A DNA stretch of 10,301 nucleotides from an uncultured Prevotella sp. (GTDB lineage Bacteria; Bacteroidota; Bacteroidia; Bacteroidales; Bacteroidaceae), in NCBI GenBank assembly GCA_905234355.1, contig CAJOHP010000032.1, positions 1-10,301 on the forward strand, read 5' to 3'. Shown here piece by piece: positions 1 to 5,631 of this stretch. The stretch's first letter is position 1, and the number at the start of each line of letters is the position of its first letter. The notes under the pieces are model-generated. The model worked only from the letters and a program-made list of their open reading frames with translations. It searched no databases and was not told the DNA's origin. The position numbers were made by a program, and so were the translations under genes.

Positions 1-444
1 GGGGAAATCAAGTGGGACACCTTCCGCTCCAGCGGTGCCGGAGGACAGAACGTGAACAAGGTGGAGTCGGGCGTGCGCCTGCGCTACATGTGGAAAAACC
101 CCAACACGGGCGAGACCGAGGAGATACTCATCGAGTGCACCGAGACGCGCGACCAGCCGAAGAACAAGGAGCGCGCCCTTTCGCGACTCTACACCTTTAT
201 ATATGATAAGGAACACCAGAAATACATCGACGATATCGCCTCGCGTCGCAAGACGCTCGTCTCTACCGGCGACCGCTCAGCCAAGAGACGCACCTACAAC
301 TTCCCGCAGGGACGCGTCACCGACCACCGCATAGGCTACACCACCCACGACCTGCAGGGCTTCCTCGGCGGCGACATACAGCCGATGATCGACGCCCTCA
401 CCGTGGCCGAGAATGCCGAGCGCATGAAGGAGAGCGAGCTATGA
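1..444 (+). CDS. prfA: Peptide chain release factor 1 (RF1), C-terminal part
   Basis: The frame is open from the first base and ends at a TGA at 442-444, giving the last 147 residues; the start lies outside the window. RF1 recognises UAA and UAG stop codons and triggers release of the finished peptide on the ribosome. The catalytic GGQ loop is visible at once as GAGGQNVNKVESGVRLRY (residues 13-30 of the fragment); its glutamine reaches the peptidyl-transferase centre. The C-terminal stretch DRSAKRRTYNFPQGRVTDHR and the ending AERMKESEL match the Bacteroidota form of RF1 as I know it. The PxT tripeptide that separates RF1 from RF2 lies upstream of the window, so the RF1 call rests on overall sequence and on the pyrF neighbour, a pairing I recall from Bacteroides. 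The stop overlaps the next start as ATGA, suggesting translational coupling. Confidence 0.95.
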   Translation, partial: GEIKWDTFRSSGAGGQNVNKVESGVRLRYMWKNPNTGETEEILIECTETRDQPKNKERALSRLYTFIYDKEHQKYIDDIASRRKTLVSTGDRSAKRRTYNFPQGRVTDHRIGYTTHDLQGFLGGDIQPMIDALTVAENAERMKESEL

Positions 445-692
445 CACGACAAGAACTGGCAAAGCGCGCCAAGGCGCTCTGCAAGCAGTACTGGGCCGAC
501 TGGCTCTGCATCTTCGTAACCACCTGCGTGGTACACCCCGTGATGGAATGGCTGGGGTGGCAGGACAACTTCGGCAATTACCTCTTCGTATGGATTACCA
601 TCTTCATAGTGGCATCCACATTGTTAGCAATAGTAAAAATCCTATTTAAAAAAATCAGACATGACACGACAGGAACTGATACAACAGATTAA
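441..692 (+). CDS. Small membrane protein of unknown function between prfA and pyrF
   Basis: This 83-residue protein is not recognised. Its ATG sits in the ATGA overlap with the prfA stop, and its end runs 32 nt into pyrF in another frame, so it fits an operon read by coupled translation. A basic N-terminus (MTRQELAKRAKALCK) is followed by a moderately hydrophobic stretch at about 21-39 and a clear transmembrane helix at about 46-67 (YLFVWITIFIVASTLLAIV). A basic cluster (KKIR) and a polar Thr/Asp tail follow. By the positive-inside rule the tail probably lies in the cytoplasm. The first 18 nt match the first 18 nt of pyrF at 17 positions, so both proteins begin MTRQEL; this may be a local duplication of the start region. 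It could be a genuine accessory gene or a recently formed ORF, and no function can be assigned. Confidence 0.6.
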   Translation: MTRQELAKRAKALCKQYWADWLCIFVTTCVVHPVMEWLGWQDNFGNYLFVWITIFIVASTLLAIVKILFKKIRHDTTGTDTTD

Positions 693-1470
693 GCAGAAGC
701 GGTCGTTCCTCTGCGTCGGACTCGACACCGACCCGAAGAAGCTCCCCGCATGCGTCTTCGACCTCCACAACCCCATCTTCGAGTTCAACAAGGCCATCAT
801 AGACGCTACGGCACCCTACTTCGCCTTCTATGAAGCTTACGGCGTGGACGGTCTGATGGCCTTCGAGGGTACTATAGACTACCTGCACGAGAACTATCCC
901 CACCACCTCATCATTGCCGACGCCAAGCGCGGCGATATAGGCAACACATCGAAGATGTATGCCAAGACGTTCTTTGAGCAGTACGACGTCGACGCACTGA
1001 CCGTAGCGCCTTATATGGGCGAGGACTCGGTGACGCCCTTCCTCGGCTACGACGGCAAATGGGTCATTCTCCTTGCACTCACCTCCAACAAAGGCAGCCA
1101 AGACTTTCAGCTCACCGAGGACAAAGACGGGGAGAGACTCTTTGAAAAGGTGCTGCTCAAGAGCCAGCAATGGGGCACCCCCGACAACATGATGTATGTC
1201 GTGGGAGCCACACAGGGGCGCATGTTTGAGGATATCCGTCGTGTGGCTCCTCACCATTTCCTCCTCGTGCCGGGCGTAGGCGCACAAGGCGGTTCGCTGC
1301 ATGAGGTTTGCCGGTATGGCATGACGCAGGACTGCGGACTACTGGTCAACTCGAGCCGAGGCATCATCTATGCTTCTACAGCCGACGACTTCGACGCCGT
1401 GGCCGGACAAAAAGCACATGAGCTGCAGCAAGAGATGGCTGCAGAACTGAAAAAGGCTGGCATCGTTTAG
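661..1470 (+). CDS. pyrF: Orotidine 5'-phosphate decarboxylase, with an apparent active-site deletion
   Basis: This 269-residue protein belongs to the class 2 OMP decarboxylases, which turn orotidine 5'-phosphate into UMP, the last step of de novo pyrimidine synthesis in the cytoplasm. Visible family motifs are CVGLDTD (18-24, substrate aspartate), ADAKRGDIG (86-94, with D87, K89 and D92 of the catalytic tetrad), VPGVGAQGG (203-211, phosphate loop) and NSSRGI (230-235, phosphate arginine). The region at 50-58 reads TAPYFAFYE, whereas family members I remember read TAPYCVAYKPNLAFYE. That fits an in-frame loss of about 21 nt at roughly 817-824, removing the lysine equivalent to yeast Lys59, the first member of the Lys-Asp-Lys-Asp tetrad. 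The rest looks intact, so the loss may be recent, or an assembly error. The start is preceded by an A-rich stretch and no Shine-Dalgarno. Family identity is near certain; activity is doubtful. Confidence 0.93.
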   Translation: MTRQELIQQIKQKRSFLCVGLDTDPKKLPACVFDLHNPIFEFNKAIIDATAPYFAFYEAYGVDGLMAFEGTIDYLHENYPHHLIIADAKRGDIGNTSKMYAKTFFEQYDVDALTVAPYMGEDSVTPFLGYDGKWVILLALTSNKGSQDFQLTEDKDGERLFEKVLLKSQQWGTPDNMMYVVGATQGRMFEDIRRVAPHHFLLVPGVGAQGGSLHEVCRYGMTQDCGLLVNSSRGIIYASTADDFDAVAGQKAHELQQEMAAELKKAGIV

Positions 1471-1487
1471 ATACCGGCCTTTTTCAG
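1447..1487 (+). terminator. Intrinsic terminator overlapping the pyrF stop codon
   Basis: CTGAAAAAGGC (1447-1457) is the exact reverse complement of GCCTTTTTCAG (1477-1487), and the stem extends inward through T-G, G-C and G-C pairs, leaving a loop of 13 nt that contains the TAG stop. The GC core GGCTGG/CCGGCC is flanked by five A on the left and five T on the right, so it has the layout of a Rho-independent terminator on the plus strand and a possible one on the minus strand. It would end the prfA-pyrF transcript. Confidence 0.8.
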
Positions 1488-1582
1488 TTTCTTGCGCAAA
1501 TTGCTATGTGAAGTTTTCCTCACTCAGTACAGCTGAATTTCAAAATCGGCTGGAGGGAAGATGATGTCGGTACACTGTAGGA

Positions 1583-1639
1583 ACGGGCTTTTGCCCGTCC
1601 GAAGCCAAAACGTCCCACTGATGGATATGGCGGACGGGC
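1583..1639. other. Mutually exclusive hairpins
   Basis: ACGGGC (1583-1588), four T, then GCCCGT (1593-1598) form a tight stem-loop. The sequence GCCCGTCCG (1593-1601) is also a perfect 9-nt complement of CGGACGGGC (1631-1639), so the middle arm can pair left or right. No T-run follows either stem, so neither resembles a terminator. The arrangement recalls switching RNAs, but no transcript is known here. Confidence 0.4.
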
Positions 1640-1662
1640 TGTATGCTGTTTGTAAAGATATG

Positions 1663-1676
1663 TGGGTACAACAAAT
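1663..1676 (+). repeat. 14-nt direct repeat, left copy
   Basis: TGGGTACAACAAAT is identical to 2057-2070. Similarity continues more weakly for about 15 nt, ending in CTATTTC in both copies, and both read as Trp-Val-Gln-Gln-Ile in one frame. The distance between copies is 394 nt. The left copy lies inside the inverted-repeat segment and the right copy just outside it. Confidence 0.6.
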
Positions 1677-1752
1677 TAAACAGCCTATTTCTGAACTAAC
1701 GAACTACGACACTACAAATGGCCGCCTTGTTCTCGTGACACACTATTTGGTG

Positions 1753-1760
1753 CAAAGGTA
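1753..1760 (-). promoter_or_regulatory. Possible promoter half-site, leftward
   Basis: The minus strand reads TACCTTTG, a match to the Bacteroidota -7 element TAnnTTTG and identical to the one before mazG. The nearest upstream TTTG (1786-1789) is 25 nt away, longer than the usual 19-21 nt, and no leftward gene follows. If active it would make an RNA across 1745-1490. Weak. Confidence 0.25.
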
Positions 1761-1790
1761 AGGTAATAAAAAATGTGGCTGAATGCAAAT

Positions 1791-1830
1791 GTGACCGAAC
1801 GAGACCTGGGGTGAGAACCCCTTTGGTCAC
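1791..1830. other. Hairpin with GAGA tetraloop beside the tandem array
   Basis: GTGACC (1791-1796) pairs with GGTCAC (1825-1830), and inside it GGGGT (1808-1812) pairs with ACCCC (1817-1821) around the loop GAGA, a GNRA-type tetraloop. The two stems are separated by an asymmetric internal loop of 11 and 3 nt. The hairpin ends one base before the first 22-nt unit, so hairpin and array look like one composite structure. Confidence 0.5.
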
Positions 1831-1831
1831 A

Positions 1832-1941
1832 GTTTACCCCCTAAACGAGGCACGTCTACCCCCTAGCGGCGTGTCGTCTAGGGGGTAGCGGGCATGCGTT
1901 TAGGGGGTAGACGGGGGGCGTTTAGGGGGTAAATGGACGCC
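1832..1941. repeat. Five tandem 22-nt units with a C5-to-G5 switch
   Basis: Five units start at 1832, 1854, 1876, 1898 and 1920. Each begins GTYTA, then five C or five G, then TA, then about four to five partly conserved bases (AACG, GCGG, GCGG, GACG, AATG), then a variable stretch, and ends in C. The homopolymer runs begin at 1837, 1859, 1881, 1903 and 1925, exactly 22 nt apart. Units 1 and 2 carry CCCCC and units 3 to 5 carry GGGGG, so unit 1 and unit 5 are near-perfect inverted copies (15 of 16) and CTACCCCCTAG (1856-1866) pairs perfectly with CTAGGGGGTAG (1878-1888). The plus strand from 1881 has G runs of 5, 3, 5, 6 and 5 with loops of 4, 10, 5 and 6 nt, so quadruplex formation is possible. 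The period of about two helical turns would suit binding of a protein on one DNA face. It is not a CRISPR array. Confidence 0.85.
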
Positions 1942-2056
1942 ATTGCTCAAGCGTCTCCGGAGCAAGCAGGTGTAGTGAAGGAGCGAAAGGAGTGCAGGTG
2001 TTTAGCCAATCAAGTGGTGTCGATACCCCTACTGTGTAGCGACATCATGCAAAAAC

Positions 2057-2070
2057 TGGGTACAACAAAT
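2057..2070 (+). repeat. 14-nt direct repeat, right copy
   Basis: This is the second copy of TGGGTACAACAAAT (see 1663-1676). It lies 8 nt before the cotH stop codon, and the weaker downstream similarity runs into the last codons of cotH. Confidence 0.6.
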
Positions 2071-2078
2071 CGGACACG

Positions 2079-4109
2079 CTATTTCATAAACTTAGCGCTG
2101 TGAGGTTTTCCGTCGGCACTCCATACTACAATATAGACGCCTGGTGGCAATGTTCCTGTAGAGAAGGTCTCGTCGGCACGAAAGCGCCCCACCCTCTTTC
2201 CTGCTGCGGTGAACACCGTGGCGTCAAATGTGAGTCGTGCTGCATCGGCAGCGCCAAAGTGCAGTAGTTGAGCCTCGCCGTTGTATGCCAGAGCATAGTC
2301 GCCTATGGCCATAGCAACGATTCCATGTGGTATCTCCACGCCTGTGTCAGTGGGCACCATCCGCCACTGCCTGTTGGCACTGCTGGCGTTGCGACTGTCG
2401 TTGGTGTAGCTCAGCACGGGTGTACCGTCGGCACCATTGCCACCCTGCAGGTTGGCCGCATGGCGGGTGTGCACGTTCAGCAAGTTGTAGCGGTCGCCCT
2501 CGCCCTGTGCCACAAGTTCCCACAGTTGCCGGTCGTCGTCCGTGTCGGGTAAGGACGATGCCAGCGGCGTGCCCACATTGGTCGTGGCGGTGCTCTCGCC
2601 CATAGTGGGGTCGCTCAGGGCCATGACACATCCGCGGTTGAGGAAGAGGAAATAGCCATCGCCGGTGGGCACCACCTGCCAATCGGCCGTGGGATGGTCT
2701 GCCCCGGCACTACACTGCACGGCCTGTCCGGCGGCATTGAGCTCGATGGCCTTGCCCGTGTTGGCACTGACGATGCGGTAGTAGACGTCATCGGGTTCGA
2801 AGACGGGTGTGGGCAGAACGTCCTTGTTGCCTGCAAAGGCTCGCTTGAGCCAGGCACAGCGTTCGGTGACGAAAGTCTTCAGGTCGGCCACATACTCATC
2901 GTAGGTGGAGTAGAGCACCGTCTCGTGATAGGCCCTCACATCTATGCCCCAATGCTCATAGTTGAGCTGTTGCGACTCAGCAAGCACTCCCGCAAGGCTG
3001 TCGACGACATGATGCATGCGAGCCACAAGGCCCGCGTCGAGCAGTTCCTGGTAACGGCGCTGGATGAGCCGGGCAAACCAAGGGTCTTCCCACATGCGCA
3101 CAAACCACATCCTGGCAGTGCCGTAGGCAATGTCGCTCATCAGGCTGTGCACGGTGGTGTTCAGCGAACGCTCGTTCCACATGCGCCAGTCGTTGTTGTA
3201 GGCAATGTCGTAGTCCCACAGCGGTCCCCAGAACAGGGGCTTCTGCTGCCGTTGCTTGTAGAAGTAGAAACTGTAGAACCCGTCGATGTTGGCACTCACC
3301 TCGGTGCAAAGATAGAGGTTGGCCAGCGACAGCGAGTCGACGTATGACCGGTAGCCCTGCTGCGGGTCGGCGAAGTCGGCAGCCCATAGGTGGTCTTCAA
3401 AGTCGGTGATGTAGTTGCGTATGTAGGTGTTCTGCGCACCAGCTATCTCGTCGTCGTCGGGATAGTGTATGCGTATGGGCACGCCATAGTGCGGCGTGCT
3501 GAACAAGGTGGACTCCCGTCCCCCGTCTACTTCCATAAGGTATCCTCCGGTGATGTCGGAGATGAGCGTGATGGGATAGTCCTGCTCGGCAATGTCGACG
3601 CGGTGTGGCCTCACGTCGATCTGGTCAGTAAGCTGATAGGTGCCCTGATAGCTGCCGTTGAGCACAAGGTCGACGAAACGGCAGGCAGGGTTGAATGCCA
3701 GTCCGGCAAACTCGCCCAAGGCCGATGTGAGTGCATTGCGCATCATCGTCTTGTCGGCAGCATTGGCCAGAAGCACCCATTTCTTCGCATTGGCATAGCC
3801 CTTGCCGAGAAGTTTTTGCTTGGTCTGGAATTTCAGCTTGTAGGGTTTCTTTGGCATGTTCCATGTGGAATTGCCGCGCCCTCTTATCTCGAGTGAGTCG
3901 ACGGCAAAGGTCACCTGGTCGGTTTCGTCTACATAGTGCATCGAGGCCCACACATAGTCGGTCTTGCTCACGATGCGTGTGTTGTTGTAGGTGTCTATAT
4001 AGACTGCAGGCAGGTTGGTCAGTCGATGCCACTGTGCAACAGCAGGCTGCACCATGCCCAGCATGAGTGCAGCCTGCATAAAGATAGCAAGGATGTGATA
4101 GTGTCTCAT
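2079..4109 (-). CDS. Secreted CotH-kinase-family protein with ricin-type lectin and T9SS sorting domains
   Basis: This 676-residue protein starts with a signal peptide (1-25, cleavage after AVA). A CotH domain spans about 33-425: EIRGRGNSTW (74-83), KKPYKLKF (87-94), KKWVLLANAADKTMMRNALT (109-128) and WDYDIAYNND (298-307), whose acidic residues are likely metal or ATP ligands. CotH from Bacillus is an atypical protein kinase that phosphorylates spore-coat proteins; the substrate of bacteroidotal members is unknown. A ricin-type beta-trefoil follows (about 441-590), with repeated xxW positions at W477, W530 and W582, likely binding carbohydrate. The last 55 or so residues (AAGKRVGRFRADE, then LPPGVYIVVW and KFMK) resemble a T9SS type A sorting domain, implying export across the outer membrane and surface attachment or release. 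The gene lies 53 nt behind the Spy-like gene, so cotranscription is plausible but a separate promoter cannot be excluded. Confidence 0.88.
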   Translation of the reverse strand: MRHYHILAIFMQAALMLGMVQPAVAQWHRLTNLPAVYIDTYNNTRIVSKTDYVWASMHYVDETDQVTFAVDSLEIRGRGNSTWNMPKKPYKLKFQTKQKLLGKGYANAKKWVLLANAADKTMMRNALTSALGEFAGLAFNPACRFVDLVLNGSYQGTYQLTDQIDVRPHRVDIAEQDYPITLISDITGGYLMEVDGGRESTLFSTPHYGVPIRIHYPDDDEIAGAQNTYIRNYITDFEDHLWAADFADPQQGYRSYVDSLSLANLYLCTEVSANIDGFYSFYFYKQRQQKPLFWGPLWDYDIAYNNDWRMWNERSLNTTVHSLMSDIAYGTARMWFVRMWEDPWFARLIQRRYQELLDAGLVARMHHVVDSLAGVLAESQQLNYEHWGIDVRAYHETVLYSTYDEYVADLKTFVTERCAWLKRAFAGNKDVLPTPVFEPDDVYYRIVSANTGKAIELNAAGQAVQCSAGADHPTADWQVVPTGDGYFLFLNRGCVMALSDPTMGESTATTNVGTPLASSLPDTDDDRQLWELVAQGEGDRYNLLNVHTRHAANLQGGNGADGTPVLSYTNDSRNASSANRQWRMVPTDTGVEIPHGIVAMAIGDYALAYNGEAQLLHFGAADAARLTFDATVFTAAGKRVGRFRADETFSTGTLPPGVYIVVWSADGKPHSAKFMK

Positions 4110-4162
4110 TCGTCAAATAGCTTTCACTGGAAAAACTTACTGTCTGTCCAGTCCCGTTATTA

Positions 4163-4630
4163 TTATTTAGGTCGGCTCCAGCGTCTGAGCATACGCCTGT
4201 GAAAGCGGTCTTCAGCCTTGATAATGTCATAGACTTTGGAGGCAGGCAGCATGTCGAGGAACTTGTTGTGATATGACTGCTGAATGCGCTTGAGCTCCAC
4301 CTCTATATCGTCGCGGTCTCTGATGGCCTTCTGACATCCTTTCTCATCCTGCGGTTTTATCTTGGCGAGCTGTCGCTGACGGTCGTAGAGGGCACGCATC
4401 TTCCGTTGCATCTCCTTATAGATAGGAAAGAACTTGGCAGCATCCTGTGGGGTAAGGCTTGCTTCAGCTACGATGAACTGCTGCAGCTCTGCCTCGAAAC
4501 GCTCTGGGGAGAAGCGCTGCTCGTGCTGTCTCTGCTGTGCCCCACCCTTCTGCTGAGCGAACGAGCAGAAGGGAAGGAATAAGATGAGTAATGCTGTGAT
4601 ACAGAGTCTCTTAATCATAATCCGTTGCAT
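4163..4630 (-). CDS. Spy-like periplasmic protein of an ECF-sigma operon
   Basis: This is a 155-residue protein with a signal peptide (1-25, IKRLCITALLILFLPFCSFA then QQ). The mature part is highly charged and predicted helical. It contains LTPQDAAKFFPIYKEMQRKM (59-78), an LTxxQ-type motif as in the Spy/CpxP family and related periplasmic metal-sensor proteins, then a basic helical end (DRFHRRMLRRW). Spy-type proteins are periplasmic chaperones or stress sensors; the role here is inferred from fold features and place. A longer frame begins at a GTG at 4651 inside the preceding gene, but the ATG at 4630 follows an A-rich leader and gives a normal signal peptide; ATG at 4618 is a third option. 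The gene follows the probable anti-sigma gene by 13 nt, an order common in Bacteroidota. An unnamed helical periplasmic family is the alternative. Confidence 0.72.
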   Translation of the reverse strand: MQRIMIKRLCITALLILFLPFCSFAQQKGGAQQRQHEQRFSPERFEAELQQFIVAEASLTPQDAAKFFPIYKEMQRKMRALYDRQRQLAKIKPQDEKGCQKAIRDRDDIEVELKRIQQSYHNKFLDMLPASKVYDIIKAEDRFHRRMLRRWSRPK

Positions 4631-4643
4631 TTTTTTATTATAA

Positions 4644-5003
4644 CTACTCACTCATCAGACAAGCGTAGATGTCGTGATTGTCGAGCATGGCGTAGTCGGC
4701 TGCCTCGTCGATAGTCGGTTCGTCAGGCTGGGTGCTGGTTTGCTTTGCCGCTATGTGCTGCTGTGCGACGCTGATGGTGTCACGTTGCATGTAGAGGACG
4801 GTGCCGCCCACTACGAGACAGGCGCATGCTGCAGCATAGAGCCAAGGACGAAGTCGGACCACGAGTGCCGGTTTCTTCGTCTCTTCGGGCAGTCGATGCA
4901 TCACGCTGTCGGCAAGGTGCTCGAAATAACCGTCGGGCACCAGGAAGGGATTGCTGTTCCCCATCTTGCTCCTCAAGTAAGTTTCTTCGTTGGTCATATT
5001 CAT
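4644..5003 (-). CDS. Probable anti-sigma or sigma-associated single-helix membrane protein
   Basis: This 119-residue protein has an N-terminal cytoplasmic part with NPFLVPDGYFEHLADSVMHR (18-37), a motif typical of small proteins encoded right after ECF sigma factors in Bacteroidota. One transmembrane helix follows at about 54-72 (LYAAACACLVVGGTVLYM), then a periplasmic tail with DNHDIYACLMSE at the end. It is not a classical zinc-binding anti-sigma domain: no HxxxCxxC is seen. Position directly after the sigma gene (gap 53 nt) and the topology suggest it holds or regulates that sigma factor, which is inference. The frame extends to a GTG at 5009; the ATG at 5003 (MNMTNEE) is preferred, and 4997 is also possible. 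Confidence 0.7.
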   Translation of the reverse strand: MNMTNEETYLRSKMGNSNPFLVPDGYFEHLADSVMHRLPEETKKPALVVRLRPWLYAAACACLVVGGTVLYMQRDTISVAQQHIAAKQTSTQPDEPTIDEAADYAMLDNHDIYACLMSE

Positions 5004-5056
5004 TGTCACTTAGTCTCTGTTGTTATATAGTTTTGACGTTCTGCAGTTTCTATCGT

Positions 5057-5608
5057 TTAATCGCGCAGGTGGAAAAAAGATGAAATTTTTTTCACTGCTA
5101 TATGATAGGAGGCCTTGAGCGCTCCCTCGCTTGTGCCGAGCACTTGGCTTATCTCGCTGTACTTCATGTCGTCGAAATATTTCATCTGGAAGACGGTGCG
5201 TTGCACGTCGGGCAGCTGTGCGATAGCCTCTTGCAGCTGTGCAGCGGTCTCGTCGCCGTCGAAGTAGTTGTCGGCCATGAGCTGACTGGCTATGCCGAGG
5301 TCGGCATCGTCGGTGGAAAGTGTGGGATGGTTCTTCTGCCGTCGCATGAAGTCGAGGGCCTCGTTGATGGCTATGCGCGAGAGCCATGTCTGCACCTTGG
5401 AGTCGCCGTGGAAGGTGTCGAGTGCCTGCCAAGCCTTGAGGAAGGTGTTTTGCAGCACGTCGTCGGCGTCGTCGTGCTGTAGCACGATACGTCGCACCTG
5501 CCAGTAGAGGGACTGACCGTATTGGCGCACGACCAGTTCGAATCCGCGTCTGCGCTCCTTCGGACTGGCCAGCATGGCTTTCAGTGTATTGTCGTCGTAT
5601 AGGTCCAT
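5057..5608 (-). CDS. ECF-type RNA polymerase sigma factor
   Basis: This 183-residue protein has the two-domain layout of ECF (group 4) sigma factors. Region 2 covers about 24-93, with DADDVLQNTFLKAWQALDTF (47-66) for core binding and -10 recognition and TWLSRIAINEALDFMRRQK (74-92). A linker of about 30 residues leads to region 4 (about 121-175): LPDVQRTVFQMKYFDDMKYS (132-151), then the helix-turn-helix ISQVLGTSEGALKASYHIAV that reads the -35 element. The ATG at 5608 lies 23 nt behind the L,D-transpeptidase stop, so the sigma factor is probably cotranscribed with a cell-wall enzyme. With the two genes after it, it forms a sigma, membrane partner and periplasmic protein set, which suggests control of an envelope-stress response. 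The specific signal is unknown. Confidence 0.93.
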   Translation of the reverse strand: MDLYDDNTLKAMLASPKERRRGFELVVRQYGQSLYWQVRRIVLQHDDADDVLQNTFLKAWQALDTFHGDSKVQTWLSRIAINEALDFMRRQKNHPTLSTDDADLGIASQLMADNYFDGDETAAQLQEAIAQLPDVQRTVFQMKYFDDMKYSEISQVLGTSEGALKASYHIAVKKISSFFHLRD

Positions 5609-5631
5609 CTTATGTGATATATGACGGGGTA

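Larger units (their letters stand above)
1561..2048. repeat. 488-nt segment bounded by 21-nt imperfect inverted repeats
   Basis: ATGATGTCGGTACACTGTAGG at 1561 onwards, read against the reverse complement of 2048-2028 (ATGATGTCGCTACACAGTAGG), matches at 19 of 21 positions; mismatches are at positions 10 and 15. Similarity stops abruptly outside both ends, as expected at the borders of a discrete element. No transposase gene and no clear target-site duplication are present (flanks are GAAG on the left and GCAA on the right). A MITE-like non-autonomous element or a structured repetitive element is possible; a recombination-derived palindrome is the alternative. The match is seen, the mobile interpretation is inference. 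Confidence 0.45.
1471..2078. other. Convergent gene-free gap of 608 nt with several nested repeats
   Basis: pyrF ends on the left and cotH ends on the right, so no neighbouring gene starts here. I find no convincing coding region on either strand and no recognised RNA family. The gap holds a 21-nt inverted repeat pair (1561-1581 and 2028-2048), two competing hairpins (1583-1639), a 14-nt direct repeat (1663 and 2057), a minus-strand promoter half-site (1753), a GAGA-loop hairpin (1791-1830) and a 22-nt tandem array (1832-1941). After the array are a small hairpin, TTGCTC/GAGCAA (1943-1948 and 1960-1965), and a direct repeat GCAGGTGT (1966-1973 and 1994-2001). Stretch 1501-1560 shows nothing. 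Confidence 0.8.

Noticed and set aside
655..1302. Minus-strand open frame of 215 codons opposite pyrF
   Set aside because: pyrF motifs are in the plus frame, and this product resembles no family.
1561..1761. 66-codon plus-strand frame in the convergent gap
   Set aside because: It begins exactly at the inverted repeat and runs over hairpins, with no signal peptide, domain or leader. It may be the translation of a repeat; evidence for a gene is too weak.
1832..1941. CRISPR array
   Set aside because: The repeat core of about 16 nt with 6-nt intervals and a switching centre does not fit CRISPR geometry, and no cas genes are in the window.
2018..2044. Terminator of cotH: stem TGTCGATA (2018-2025) with TAGCGACA (2037-2044)
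   Set aside because: There is one mismatch in eight pairs and no T-run behind the stem on the minus strand; it also overlaps the right inverted repeat, which explains it better.
2694..3896. Two plus-strand open frames (2694-3347 and 3390-3896) opposite cotH
   Set aside because: They lie inside the CotH and ricin domains of the minus-strand gene and show no independent coding features.
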